Below are positions 26,929 to 37,806 of a stretch of DNA of 64,000 nucleotides, piece by piece. The notes under the pieces were generated by a model. The model was not told the origin of the DNA, did no database searches, and saw only the letters and a program-made list of their open reading frames with translations. The DNA is from Anarhynchus alexandrinus (Eukaryota; Chordata; Aves; Charadriiformes; Charadriidae): contig VUYV01000406.1 in assembly GCA_008711295.1 (NCBI GenBank), positions 127,837-191,836 of the forward strand, written 5' to 3'. The stretch's first letter is position 1; each line of letters begins with the position of its first letter. Made by a program: the position numbers and the translations under genes.

Positions 26929-28232
26929 TGGGTTTTAGGAGAGTCAGAGAGAGAATGTACACTCAGGCAGACAAGTTTGTATCTGGAAACTACTGAAAGC
27001 ATCACCTGCTGCTTCTTGCTTTCATTTTCACTCTGGTTCTGAGCAGCTTGAAGCAGCTCAGAAGCAGCTTGAATTATTTACCGCAAAGCTGCAGGAAAAA
27101 CATTCTGTGGCAAAACTTGCAGGAGAGGACAGGCTTCTTGCAAGGAAATTTGCTATCTGAGAGGCCCTCAAGCCACTAGATCATCCTATCCTTGAGGCTG
27201 TCTGAATGTTTGATGAACAGAGAAGGGATCCTGAGTGTAGCCTGGGGATCTGAAGACCTTCTCCTTCCTACCAAATTATCTCAAACCAGCAGAAACCTTT
27301 CCATGTTGGATCTTCCAGTATCTAGAGCAAAGGCTTGAACTGATAGCATTTCTGCATATATTTGCATCACTTTTTACTGTGGAAATTGGCCAACTGCCTT
27401 TCACAGTACCCCAGATTCACCTTGTGGGCTATGGAGAAGTCAAAGTTCCTCAGAAACCTTCCTTCACTCCTTCACCTTTCTATCCTCTGTGAACAGATGA
27501 AAATCAGTACATCTGCACTAGCCACACTTAAGAAGATGGTGACTCAGCAGCCAGTAGAAGATGGACAATGAAAGAGCAAACAAAGACAAAGAAAAATGAC
27601 ATTACAGAAAGAAACAGGGGGATCTAATGTGATAGCTGGTCTTGATCCACCCAAACAAATAACTAGAATCAGTTAAAACTGATGCAGTGTAATTTTCATC
27701 TAAAACATCAGCATATGGCTCCACCTGCTCACTTGCAGGAGAGCGGCCTCAGTTTAGGAATTTCGTAATAATGATGCTGCATTTTCAAGAGAGTGAGGAA
27801 GGTCTGTCCTGCAGAGCTTCTCATGCATCAGATTTGGCTTAGCCAAATGAAAAGTTTTTAATTCCAAGAGAACTGAAAAATATTTCAGGGCATGTTGTTG
27901 AATTTTAAAGTTCAGAGGTAAAGGATATCCACTAAATAGTAGTATCTGTATCATGTTATAGCATAACCTATTTTATAATTTAATTTCACTGAAAGTGAAA
28001 AAGAAACGAGAGAAAGAAACAGCAAAAAATGGCACTGCACAAGAAATGCAGCTTAGTAGTCTGGGAATCAGAAAAAGGCAGGAACAAAGAAAGAAAAATG
28101 TAGGGAAAAATACCAAAACCAAGAAAAGAGTATTGCATTGTAATCCAGTTCTTAAGACAAAGTCATGCCTCAGTGCCCAAATGGCCAGGAGCATTAAGAG
28201 ACTATTGGAGTCAAAAGCGTAGGACCTTACTT

Positions 28233-28261
28233 CCCCACAGCACCCCTACCCCCCCACCCCC
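28233..28261 (-). other. G-quadruplex motif on minus strand
   Basis: Four cytosine runs on the plus strand (28233-28236, 28243-28246, 28249-28255, 28257-28261; 4, 4, 7 and 5 long) give a G4 motif on the complementary strand with loops of 6, 2 and 1 nt. Confidence 0.7.
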
Positions 28262-29682
28262 AAAGAAAAGAACAGAAAAAAGAATTGTGTTTGAGTGAGA
28301 CTGCAGGAAATGAAGCTTTAACTCTTCCAGAAGCAGATACAAATGCATCTGAGTGACTGGCATCAATGTGAAAACAAGAGACTTTAGAAAAAATATTCTC
28401 ACAAAGTTTTTTGGAGCAGAGGAGTTCATCTAGGTTAAAAGTCACACTCCTAAATACTGTAAATGTAGTAAACTATTCACTGGGAGAAACTGAGCTCCAG
28501 TTCATAGTATACAGAGCTTTGATCAGCAGCCCCTTGAAATCAATGGAAAAAGCCCTATTATTGGCAACAGTGCTCTGACCAGACTCCACTTACTACAAGG
28601 CAATAAGTGCTGAGACTGCCCCTCTATTTGGTGTAGGGGGAGACAGAGCTTAAGACAGCACTGAAATAAACAATTTAAGGAAAAGATTTAAAAAAATGCC
28701 ATTCTGAAGTACTGCAAACACGGACAATTCACCATAAAGCTTTGCAATAGCTGCTCTGCCCAGGGATGACAAATGCTACCTTCGCCACTAAGAGACGGAG
28801 AGAAAGAAATCAAAAATGTCAGCTGTTTTTACTGTGTAATGTTGCCTTCCAATCTTGAAAAATATCAGATATTAAGAGAAACATGTGGGAAGAATGTAAG
28901 CAGGCATTCAGAAATGGAATTACCCAGAAGAAAAACGTTGGTGTTATTTTAAAATATCCTGTGAGAGGTGTACTACCCTCACACAGCAAGCAGAGGAGAG
29001 AGAAAAATTAAAGCTAATAGAAAACTTGCTCTGTATTCCTCCAACATTGTAAAATAAAATATAACATGTAGGAAAGTGAATGGCAGAGTATGACACCTGA
29101 TTGCTGTCAGACCTTGCACCCAAATGTTAAGGGTACGGGTGCTCTAAAAACAATAGATGCATTTAGAAGTGAAGGAGAATGGAGGGAAAAACAGTTGAGC
29201 ACATTTTCAAAAACAGTACAGGAATCTGGACGATAAGCCTCTTGTGTAAACGTCATTTAGTACTTCTCAACATTTTACCATCTTACTTTCTTTTCTTCTA
29301 TGTTAAACAAACTTGTACTTTTTCAATACATTCCCCATTGCTGTAAGGGGGCACTGCAGAGCTGGATTGTAGCTGTACCTTGTCATTAGCCTCCGAGGAG
29401 GTGAATATTTCCTTCCTATTGCACTGAATTCCCCCAGATATGAGAGACATAGTCACATACACACAGCATCAAAATACCCACTTACAAAATAGCCTGTGTG
29501 CCAAAAGCTTGAAATGGTATTTTTATACGAAAGTTTATTTCAATACATAGACCTCTGTTGAGGACTTTCCTACATCTAGATGTTATTTGAACAATCATCA
29601 TTTGATGTACAACTAAAACTTTCTAAATTACATATTCCCAGGGATGTTTTATTTTTACATTTCCTTTGTTTAACAGTAGATA

Positions 29683-29716
29683 ATTGAGGCACAGGACCTA
29701 TTGAGGCCCAGGACCC
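29683..29716 (+). repeat. 17 bp imperfect tandem duplication
   Basis: ATTGAGGCACAGGACCT is followed at once by ATTGAGGCCCAGGACCC, two differences in 17. A local replication-slippage duplication; no function inferred. Confidence 0.75.
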
Positions 29717-30070
29717 TTTCCTCCTGTTGCATCTATGTTGAATTCATCCCTGGAGTAACAATGTCAGTGGAGATACACCAGGGGCAGCCTTGACGTGCTG
29801 TTCTGTCACTCTGTCTCGTAAAGCTGTGCATGGCCAGGCATCTCTTTATGACATGTTGTTGTAATTCCAGAACTCAGGGAATTGAATACAGTATTTTTGG
29901 ACTCAGTCTGGAAATCCACAGAAGAAACAACACGCCAGGTTTTCTGAAGTTTTCATGAAGCTTTGGCAGCATTTGCCACCAACCCTGACGCAGTGGCATT
30001 GCTGGGGCAGGGTGACGGCATTTCTTTGTGTTTAATTTTTTGGAACAAATAAGGAAACTGCTGGTTTGGC

Positions 30071-30096
30071 GGGGAGGGAGAGGGTGGGGAAGGGGG
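30071..30096 (+). other. G-quadruplex motif
   Basis: Five guanine runs (30071-30074, 30076-30078, 30082-30084, 30086-30089, 30092-30096) with loops of 1-3 nt meet the G4 pattern. No gene is near enough to suggest a role. Confidence 0.7.
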
Positions 30097-32182
30097 CTAG
30101 TTATTGGTTTTTTTGTTTTTTAATTTGAGAATACAGAAGCAAAGATGAAACTAGCAGACTAAACTGATAATAAAAACCTGCAAGTGCAATTTCTTACTTG
30201 CAATTAAAATACCAGTAGCAGTGAGTGTTGGCAAGGGGTTAGGTTTTCTGACATGGATCATGGTCACTGACTGTTAATCTTTCTGCCCTCGAACTAAATC
30301 ACATATCCACTGCCTCAGTAACTAATGTTTCACTGCCCACCCAACCAGACACATATTCAGTGCCTGTTGTCTTAAAAGCATTTAATACGTTGAATCTTTC
30401 CAAATTTGCCTGCAGATTTGCCATTTCCAGAAGAAGGAACTAAAGCTTCGCATCAGAGAGAAGAAAATGTTCCTTCGGGTCTTAGCCGTACTCCTGCAGA
30501 TGAAGCACTGAGATAAACTCCAGCTCCTACTCCTAACTGTACAGGGTGGAAGAAGGCACAACCCTTACTGATGTTTGACGGAGCTGCATAATGCGTTTTG
30601 TGGGGTGCAAAGTTTCAAGCCCTTCAGACCATTTTGTATTTTATGATATGAGGCTTTGCTGTACCAAAAAAAGCATCCAAAGTGATGCAAAGTAACTCCT
30701 TTCTTGTTAGACTACAGCAGAAGCCTTCCCTAGTCACTCCCTGTGTGCTCTGTAGCACATAGCAATTTACATTTAGTTTGCCATTAGGACGAAATATTTT
30801 TTTCTCATAATGGAGCACAGGAAATTTTTCAAACTGACACAGGATGATATTACCAAAAGAAAATCACATGTTTTGAAAAGGACAGTTTTTTTTTTTTACA
30901 GCCTGAAATACCACTTGCCTCTTGTGACAGTGTTGGCAAATCCTGGACTCAAGATCTCTGAAATTAGTCGTTATCTATCTTAGGCGTTTTGATCTCAGCT
31001 GAAACCCAACCACGGAAATGGCAAATAATTAAAAAGAAACAAACAAAACCTCCCAACTTTTGAGATTTGTTACTATTGTTAGTATTTTACTTTATGGGGG
31101 AAATGCTGTCACTGCTTGGGAGCCAATGGTCAAGAGCAACGTACTTCAAAATGAGCAATTTTTAAAAAAGACTTATAGGCCCTAAGTCATCATTATTGCA
31201 TAGGTGTGTTTAACAGATCCAGATTTTACTACTTCCCTGACTGCAAACACTGAATCATGTCCGCTTCTACCTTAAATTGCCCTTATCCCAGAGAGGCAGC
31301 TCTTCCCACACTAAGTAAGAGCTAATGCAGTAGGTAATGTAAATAAAAGCAATCAGCGGCATTATACATATTATGCCCTTCACTCAGACGTTCTCTTCTA
31401 CTGTGAATCTTTCAAACATGGTTTGAACCAAGTCTCCATTTTCCTAGACATGTTTTGTACCATAAATAATTGTAGTCCCAAATGCTACCTCCTGAGTATC
31501 TGCCCATTGTATCTATCAGCAAATGCTCAGCTGCGTAGAGCAAAGACACTGATTAGCGCAGAGGGAAGTAAGATGGAAAGACTGGTTTCCATAGACTCTG
31601 GAAGTGACGTACATAGGAAGAGCTCTAGGAAAAGGCCAGGTAGAGGGCTACTGTGAAGATGAACAGCATGCTGTTCTGCTTCATCCACGTCAACAGAAGT
31701 GTCTTTGAGAATAGTTATTAGTAAATAATTTGCTTTAATGGTGAGGAAAGAAGCCTGGGACTGGAAATCACTGGGTGGTTTCCCTCCTCCTCAGCTACAG
31801 CACAGAACACCAGAAATTTCATATCTGCTTAGTATCATTAAACGATCGTGCTTTTTCACAGCAAATACTGCTGGATAAACTTCTACAAGCAGAGACAGTT
31901 ATTTTTGTTGCTTAGAATACTGTAAATATTAACAAGCCAAGCATTTAAATTAACAGAGTACTTGATTTTCTACTGCTGTTTATTTTACTGTCTTCAAACA
32001 GGAAAATGACATTTCAAGGATCAGTACTTTATTATAAACTAATACCTTTCCTAGTAACTGAGGTTTTCCCGTTATTCCCAACCTGGCTCTCACACTGACT
32101 GAAAGGCTGAGTTAATTTCTCAGTGGAACAGCAGTGGAAGAGAGAGATAGGAGAAAGAGAAAGAGACAGAAATCCGAGATAA

Positions 32183-32246
32183 GGCTGAATAAACCCCAAT
32201 TTTCTTCTGATTTGGCTGAATAAACCCCAATTTTCTTCTGATTTGG
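32183..32246 (+). repeat. Perfect 31 bp tandem duplication
   Basis: The unit 32183-32213 (GGCTGAATAAACCCC... to ...CTGATTT) is repeated exactly at 32214-32244, with GG of a third unit following. Identity of the two units implies a recent event. It lies directly 3' of a purine-only-like tract (32136-32170), a context that favours slippage. Confidence 0.92.
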
Positions 32247-33687
32247 TAAAGCCAGATTGACTGATATGGTATGAATTTTAACCAGATCTTGGTAGAGAAG
32301 AGATTATGAAAATTATTTCAGCAAGCAATGAAGAGAAAAAGTTCAAGTCTGTTTTCAAAATAATTTACATGTGAAAAAGCTGGTGATTTGCTGCTTTGCT
32401 GCTTTGTACTGGGGGATATTTCTAAAGGTTTTGTTTTGTTGAAATCTTTGTGGTATGTTATGGAAAAGGAGGGGAAGATTCAGCACTCCAGCAGTCACAC
32501 ACAGCCCGGGAGCCTCACTCCTGCCATAACTCCTGGCAGCACCGATGCCGGGCAATTAAATTTAGTGGGACTTCTGCCCTCAACTTAATAGGGTCAGACT
32601 TAAGCACTTACTAGAGGCGGACTTTCTCATACGGTATTATCGAAAAGGGTCTTCTTCAGAAATGACCTGGAAAAAATTAGTGACTTCCTTACAGCTTCTG
32701 GAGACATAATGAAAGGCTTTCAGAGAACTTCACTTATCAGGCAGACTCTTTATGACCAACCAAATTAACAGTGTTTGAGTACTTTGCTGAATTGGGGCCC
32801 ATGACAGAAGAGTGCTAAGATTTCTATTTTTATTTTGCTAACTCTTGACTATTTCTTAAGATTAAAGCTTCCTTTTGGTCAGAGACTTAAAATTATCACA
32901 GTTAATAATTTGTTTTCTTGTTTCTGCCCAGAAGTTGTTATATTTTTAGATTCCTATAACAATATATACCTGCTGATACTTTCATATTTACATAAAAGTG
33001 GCACATTACAATGCTTGACTATACTTGTTTTTTGCTTTTTAAAAAATGGTTTTGCTATTGATTTATTGATCTTTATAACTCATCTGAAGTAAAAGGGTAA
33101 AGTACTATGTCCCAAGAAAATGCACTACCACTCATTTTTAAATACAGCTGAAATAAAGTATGAGCAAAGAAATACATGCTAGACCATAACAAATATGTTA
33201 TGAGATAAATCAATGATCATAATTTAAGTTTCCATGCATAAAGCACCTCCTGCAAAACGCTCCTATTCTAATTTTTCTGTTTCATCAAATTCTCTTAAGG
33301 TTATCTTTATGTACACTCTTATAAATTACTTTTCTACTTCAGATTTTAAATTCCTTAGGATAGAAACCAGATCTTATTTTATATCTAAAATATCACTCTT
33401 ATTTACATTGCTAAATGGAAACAGAAGTAATAAATTTGAGGCTAGCATGATCTTCCAATACTATCAGCTCAATTTTCTGCGATCTAAGTTGAAAATGTGT
33501 GCACTTGCACACTCTTATCTGAACCACTGCAGAAATGGTCTGCCAATAGAGTAAAACGTACCACGCTGCAGACCAAGGGTTTCAGCATTCTGTCAAGTTG
33601 CTGTGAGCTGTTGCACAGTGCCTGCAGCTCCCATGCAGCCCACAGCGTGCTGGCTGCTGATGTGCAGCGTGCTACAGTAAGATCACC

Positions 33688-33724
33688 GTATATATATAAG
33701 ATATATATACACATACATAAGATA
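33688..33724. repeat. TA/CA microsatellite
   Basis: Interrupted TA dinucleotides followed by ACATACATAAGATA. Ordinary simple repeat. Confidence 0.8.
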
Positions 33725-34389
33725 AAAAGGCTTTTTTCACTGATATACCTTAGAGTAGACCCAAGGCAGCTCTAAGTTATGACGTGGTGTAGTTTGGGAT
33801 ATTTCCTTTCCTTACATGATAGAAGCTCCCCTACTCTCTCAAAAGGAAAAGAGACTTTCTTGGTAAATACCATTTGGTCCTGACCTGGCAGCTGCCCTTA
33901 TGCTTTATGGTACGTGATCATACAGAACAGATGCCTACACCCCATGTAAAAAGTATTCCTTACCACTGCACTCATACAAGATATTGAAGGCACAGCAAAA
34001 CAGCCATCTTACCCCTGTGGAGCAGCTGCGATAGGGCTCCTGGTGTGTGATCCACGGGCAGTAACAGCTATCTTCTGTGCCTCATCAGCCCTTGCCAGCC
34101 TGTGCTTGGGATGCAACGTCCCTGGGTTGATGACAGGACAGGTCATCAGCCTGGCTAGTGTAACATCTATTAGTTTCGTTGATAGTCACAGAAAATTCCT
34201 TTTACAATGCATGCAAGTCTCCTATCATTATACCTTCATACCCTCTTGGGCTAAATCTCACTTGTACCTATACGCATGTAAGTTTGCAATTGATGCACAA
34301 GCCCCTGTCTGCCGCAGTAGTCCTATGCACAGTGGCCATACGTCTGTTTTTGGATTTTACTGAAAAGATAGATGCAAGAAGGGTTGTTT

Positions 34390-34908
34390 TAGCCGTGGGG
34401 ACGGCAAAGAGAGGCGGTTTGTGTGCAGTCTGGGGCGGTACGGCTGAGCCCCCCCAGTACCACACTGGGGTGCAGAGCCCATCGGAGGTTCTTGGGTGGA
34501 GACCTTGGGCCGTGCTGCAGCGGTTGGGTGTGGACCCCCCTGCTCGCACGCCACAGGAGAGGAGGGGGTGTCCACCCACCTCAGCCCTCTCAGATCCCAC
34601 CGAGGGGTGTCTCTACAGCTCCCGGTCTGGTGGGTACAGGACACGTCAGGTCCCACACAGGGGCCTCTGCTCCCAGTGTCCTGTGTGCTGCCATCCCCGG
34701 GGTGGGTGGCAGTGGGCAGCCCCCCAGCCGGCGTGTCCCAGCAGCCCTGCGCGGTGCGAGTAGGAGGAAAGCTTGGCACAGAGGAGAGGGTGGTGATGAG
34801 GGTCTGCCCTGTGCTGTGGCCTCTCCATCTCCTGCTGATGCTGTAGGGCATCTCACTTTGCTGGCGCGCAGTAAAGATGGTGCTTCTGGGTCCCTCTCCA
34901 CCTCTATC
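34390..34908. promoter_or_regulatory. G+C- and CpG-rich block, possible CpG island
   Basis: The composition changes abruptly: sampled lines 34441-34500 and 34561-34620 are 67% and 65% G+C, and by eye about 20 CpGs are spread through the block, including GCGCGG and GGCGCGC clusters. Flanks are A+T-rich. Long frames are open on both strands (plus 34423-35283, minus 35130-34357), as expected when G+C-rich DNA lacks stops. The plus frame is longer because it runs on into CR1. It might be a CpG-island promoter of an unannotated transcript, or DNA brought from a G+C-rich region. I recognise no protein or repeat family. The right edge coincides with the 5' end of CR1 copy 2. Confidence 0.35.
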
Positions 34909-35186
34909 TGTGTTCAGTTTTGGGCCCCTCACTACAAGAAGGACACTGAGGTGTTGGAGTGTGTCCAGAGAAGGGCTACAAAGCTGGTGAGGGGTCTGGA
35001 GAACAAGTCTTATGAGGAACGACTGAGGGAACTGGGGTTCTTCAGCCTGGAGAAGAGGAGGCTGAGGGGAGACCTTATCACTCCCTACAACTACCTGAAA
35101 GGAGATTGTAGAGAGGTGGGGGCTAACCACTTCTCCCTGGTGACAAGTAATAGGACCAGAGGAAATGGGTTCAAGTTGTGTCAGGG
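34909..35186 (+). pseudogene. CR1 ORF2 C-terminal fragment, terminus deleted
   Basis: This encodes the block AlaProHisTyrLysLysAsp through [17 protein letters not shown] and AsnGlyPheLysLeuCys of CR1 ORF2. It is open throughout, but the 162 bp deletion removes the normal end ([11 protein letters not shown]... to the stop), so the frame continues into the 3' UTR and flank up to 35283. That read-through, joined to the upstream G+C-rich block, creates the 286-codon plus-strand frame seen here. It is not a host gene. Confidence 0.9.
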
Positions 35187-35251
35187 TCGGTTAATGGTTG
35201 GACTTGATGATCTTAAAGGTCCCTTCCAACCTCTACAATTCTATGATTCTA
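34909..35251 (+). mobile_element. CR1 LINE copy 2, 5'-truncated with internal deletion
   Basis: A young CR1 3' fragment that starts in ORF2 at TGTGTTCAGTTTTGGGCC and ends with ACAATTCTATGATTCTATT. Compared with copy 4 (57868-58541) I count 7 substitutions over the about 280 bp shared upstream part (34909-35186), roughly 2.5% difference, so both come from the same recent subfamily. Copy 2 lacks 162 bp that copy 4 keeps; the join is at TGTCAGGG (35179-35186). The missing part holds the last ORF2 codons and the stop. The 3' UTR then continues normally (GGTTAATGGTTGGACTTGATGATC, AGGTCCCTTCCAACC). Confidence 0.95.
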
Positions 35252-37554
35252 TTAACAGGTTGGAATCAGATCACATAAGTTAAACATGCTGTTTGATAGC
35301 TAAAGTACTGTGATTTCAATAGACTTTTTGCTGTAATAATAACTACAATCAGCAATCAAGGTTTTCTTCTGAATTTTTGTTGCTTGCATTATGTGGCAGT
35401 TTAATTCATTGTATACTAATTCCAGTTGTGCATTAATTGTATGTTTCTGCACAGTAATTAACTAATCACTATGTCACTCCCTCCCTATTATGAATAACCT
35501 CATTAATTCAAGACTGAAAGCTTGGTGCCTGCTGCCATTGCTATCAATTTTTTTGGTTCTTTCTGCTGCTTCTTGACTTATAATCAAATATGAAACTCAT
35601 GTATTTTTAAATACTTTCTCTTCTGTTTCTCCCACTGAAAAATTCATTGTGCTATCAAGCCTTTTAAAATAATGTTTATTCATTATGTATTTCTTTGCTA
35701 GGCAATCAAGAGCTGTTACAATAAAGTGTGTGACTTGTTCTCTTTATGGCAGCGCTTCTGCTGTGTCAACATCTCCATTTTAATCCCAAGTTTACTAGAA
35801 ATTAGAATTTAGGTCTAAAATTTAGCTCCAAGGTTAAAGGCACCATCAGACATCTTTGCAGGAGGGCAAATTTCTTTATTATTACTATTAAATGATTTGA
35901 CATTTTTAGGTTATACCTGTGGGTAAAAACTTGTGGACACACTACACTCAACAGTGGCAGTGGAGCTGTGCACGTGTGCCTTCAAGGTCAGGGCCTGGCC
36001 AACGGAGGCAAGTGCTGGAAGATGCCCACAGCATAGGTACACGATTTTGATTAACGGGATACCTGAACTGTTAAGATTAGTCATACACAGCACTGAAGGA
36101 AGTGCTTTGCTATTGCAGCCTGGCGACTCCTAAGTTCCGGACTAAGCATTACTTCAGAATTTACTGAATCAAGGTCCTGCTTCTCTAAGAAATTTTCTTT
36201 AACACAACTTAAATTTCACACAGACTATTCAGAGAGTGCCCTCTTATCCTTTTTATGCTGAAAGGCAACAAGGGGCTCTGATTCCTGCCCTCTCCCCCGG
36301 CAATAAATACAATGAATTGAGATTCTAAAATGGGTGAACAGCTCCTATCAGGAGTGGATGGGAAATCTAATGATTCTGCATATGCACATGCATGTACATA
36401 CACACTCCTAACCCATACCCACTGCAAAGCCAGCTGATGTAACTGTACATTTTTGATAAAGAATTCAAGTACCCTTTTTCCAAACAGAAGTGAATATGCC
36501 TAGAATTCAAGGGGCTAGTTTCTCTGCTGTTACGAGTTGCTGCAGCTCAACGTTCAAAAGGAGAAGTGTCATTGCAACAACTAAGAGACCAATGCAACTT
36601 TTTATAAAGGAAAAAGGTATTCCTCTTCAATAGAGGCTGTGAAAGCCTGCCTGGAATCCAGAAAATGTATTATAGAATGCATTTATCCTTTAAGAAAGAC
36701 AGATTCAGTGTCTCCAAAGTATTTTCCCTTAAAAAACCTAAATGACTGACCTAAAATAACAACTAATGACTAAAAAACAAAAAATATATCTGGAAATTTT
36801 GGAATGCTTTGTTTACTACCTCTTACAGACAGGAAAAAATGCACCTCTGCAGAAAGCACTGCTGCTAATGAACAGCATGGCTCCGGGGCTGCTAAGCACG
36901 CACAACAACTTCTGTTTCACCACACCACTGTGCATCAACATTTATCCAAATACATATTTGTACAATAGACCATAACGGTTTGCTTGCATTGTAACAGTCT
37001 ATTTGGCTGCCTCTAAATGAGTGGTTTGGGTGCACAGTGAAAGGAGATATTACTGCTATTGCTATTTCAGCATCTGTTCCTGTCCTAGCTACTACTATTT
37101 CTCTCATTTCTGCCTCAGATACTGCTGCTCCTGCTATTACAGCCATCAACCTCTTTTTTGCATGTGCCTTCAAATCTGCCTTTTTATGAATGTCTGATGT
37201 TTTCTGCTAGTCTCTTTGCATATTTCCATTTTGCCCTCTCTTTTTTTACTGTTTTTGCAATTTATCTGAACTTATTAATTTCTATTTGCTTTTGACTTAT
37301 CCCAGTTGGAAACTTTTATCCTGCCCACCCAAATTGCATTATTTATATTAAGAGCATGTATAATTTGTTCAAAATTATTAAGAACTGGCCTGCAATATCA
37401 CCACTTCTTCTTAGAGTTCAACTGAACCTACAGTTGTGGTTCATAAAGGCAATTTTTTCTTAAAAGTATTGTCTCCCACTGCACAACTAAATACTCTTTA
37501 AGAAGGACACAGAGAACAGATTTGGCATGAAAGGAATGTCAATAATTGTTGTTA
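35252..37554. other. A+T-rich single-copy DNA, no gene recognised
   Basis: No exon or transposon recognised. The 3' flank of CR1 copy 2 (about 35252-35282) carries no obvious target duplication. The rest is ordinary A+T-rich sequence with short open frames on both strands. Confidence 0.6.
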
Positions 37555-37659
37555 GGCATTGTTTATACCATTCAACGACTTTTTTCAGCTTTCCATAGAA
37601 GCTGAGAAGGAGCATAGACAGAGCAATGGAATATTCCATACCATAGATGTCATGCTCGG

Positions 37660-37666
37660 TATAAAA
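37660..37666 (+). promoter_or_regulatory. TATA-like box of the ERV LTR
   Basis: TATAAAA, preceded by CATGCTCGG and 135 bp upstream of the LTR polyadenylation signal, a normal LTR spacing between U3 promoter and R/U5. It could give a host transcript running rightwards, but activity is unknown. Confidence 0.5.
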
Positions 37667-37800
37667 ATGAGGGTCAGGAGGGGGAGGGGAATCCACAATC
37701 ACTGCTCGGGAATGTCCCAGCGCCAATTCACCGGGTGGTGGGAGTGACTTGTGTCATTATTATTATTGTTGTTGTTGTTCTCCTTTTCTGTTATTGTTCT

Positions 37801-37806
37801 ATTAAA
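37801..37806 (+). terminator. Polyadenylation signal of the ERV LTR
   Basis: ATTAAA in the context CTATTAAACTGTCTTT, the standard position of the poly(A) signal in this LTR type. A GT/T-rich downstream region follows. Confidence 0.55.

Larger units (their letters stand above)
24600..34389. other. A+T-rich single-copy DNA, no gene recognised
   Basis: No coding exon recognised. Small structures inside are a 7 bp-arm hairpin (26912-26928), a minus-strand G4 motif (28233-28261), a 17 bp imperfect duplication (29683-29716), a plus-strand G4 (30071-30096), a purine tract joined to a 31 bp tandem duplication (32136-32246) and a TA/CA microsatellite (33688-33724). Two places (26651-26664, 28534-28547) carry a GAARTCAATGG word that also occurs in an amniote repeat relic. 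Confidence 0.6.

Noticed and set aside
34357..35283. Overlapping 286- and 257-codon frames on opposite strands as host genes
   Set aside because: The right part is CR1 ORF2 and its antisense, extended by a deletion that removed the stop. The left part is G+C-rich DNA where stops are rare on both strands.
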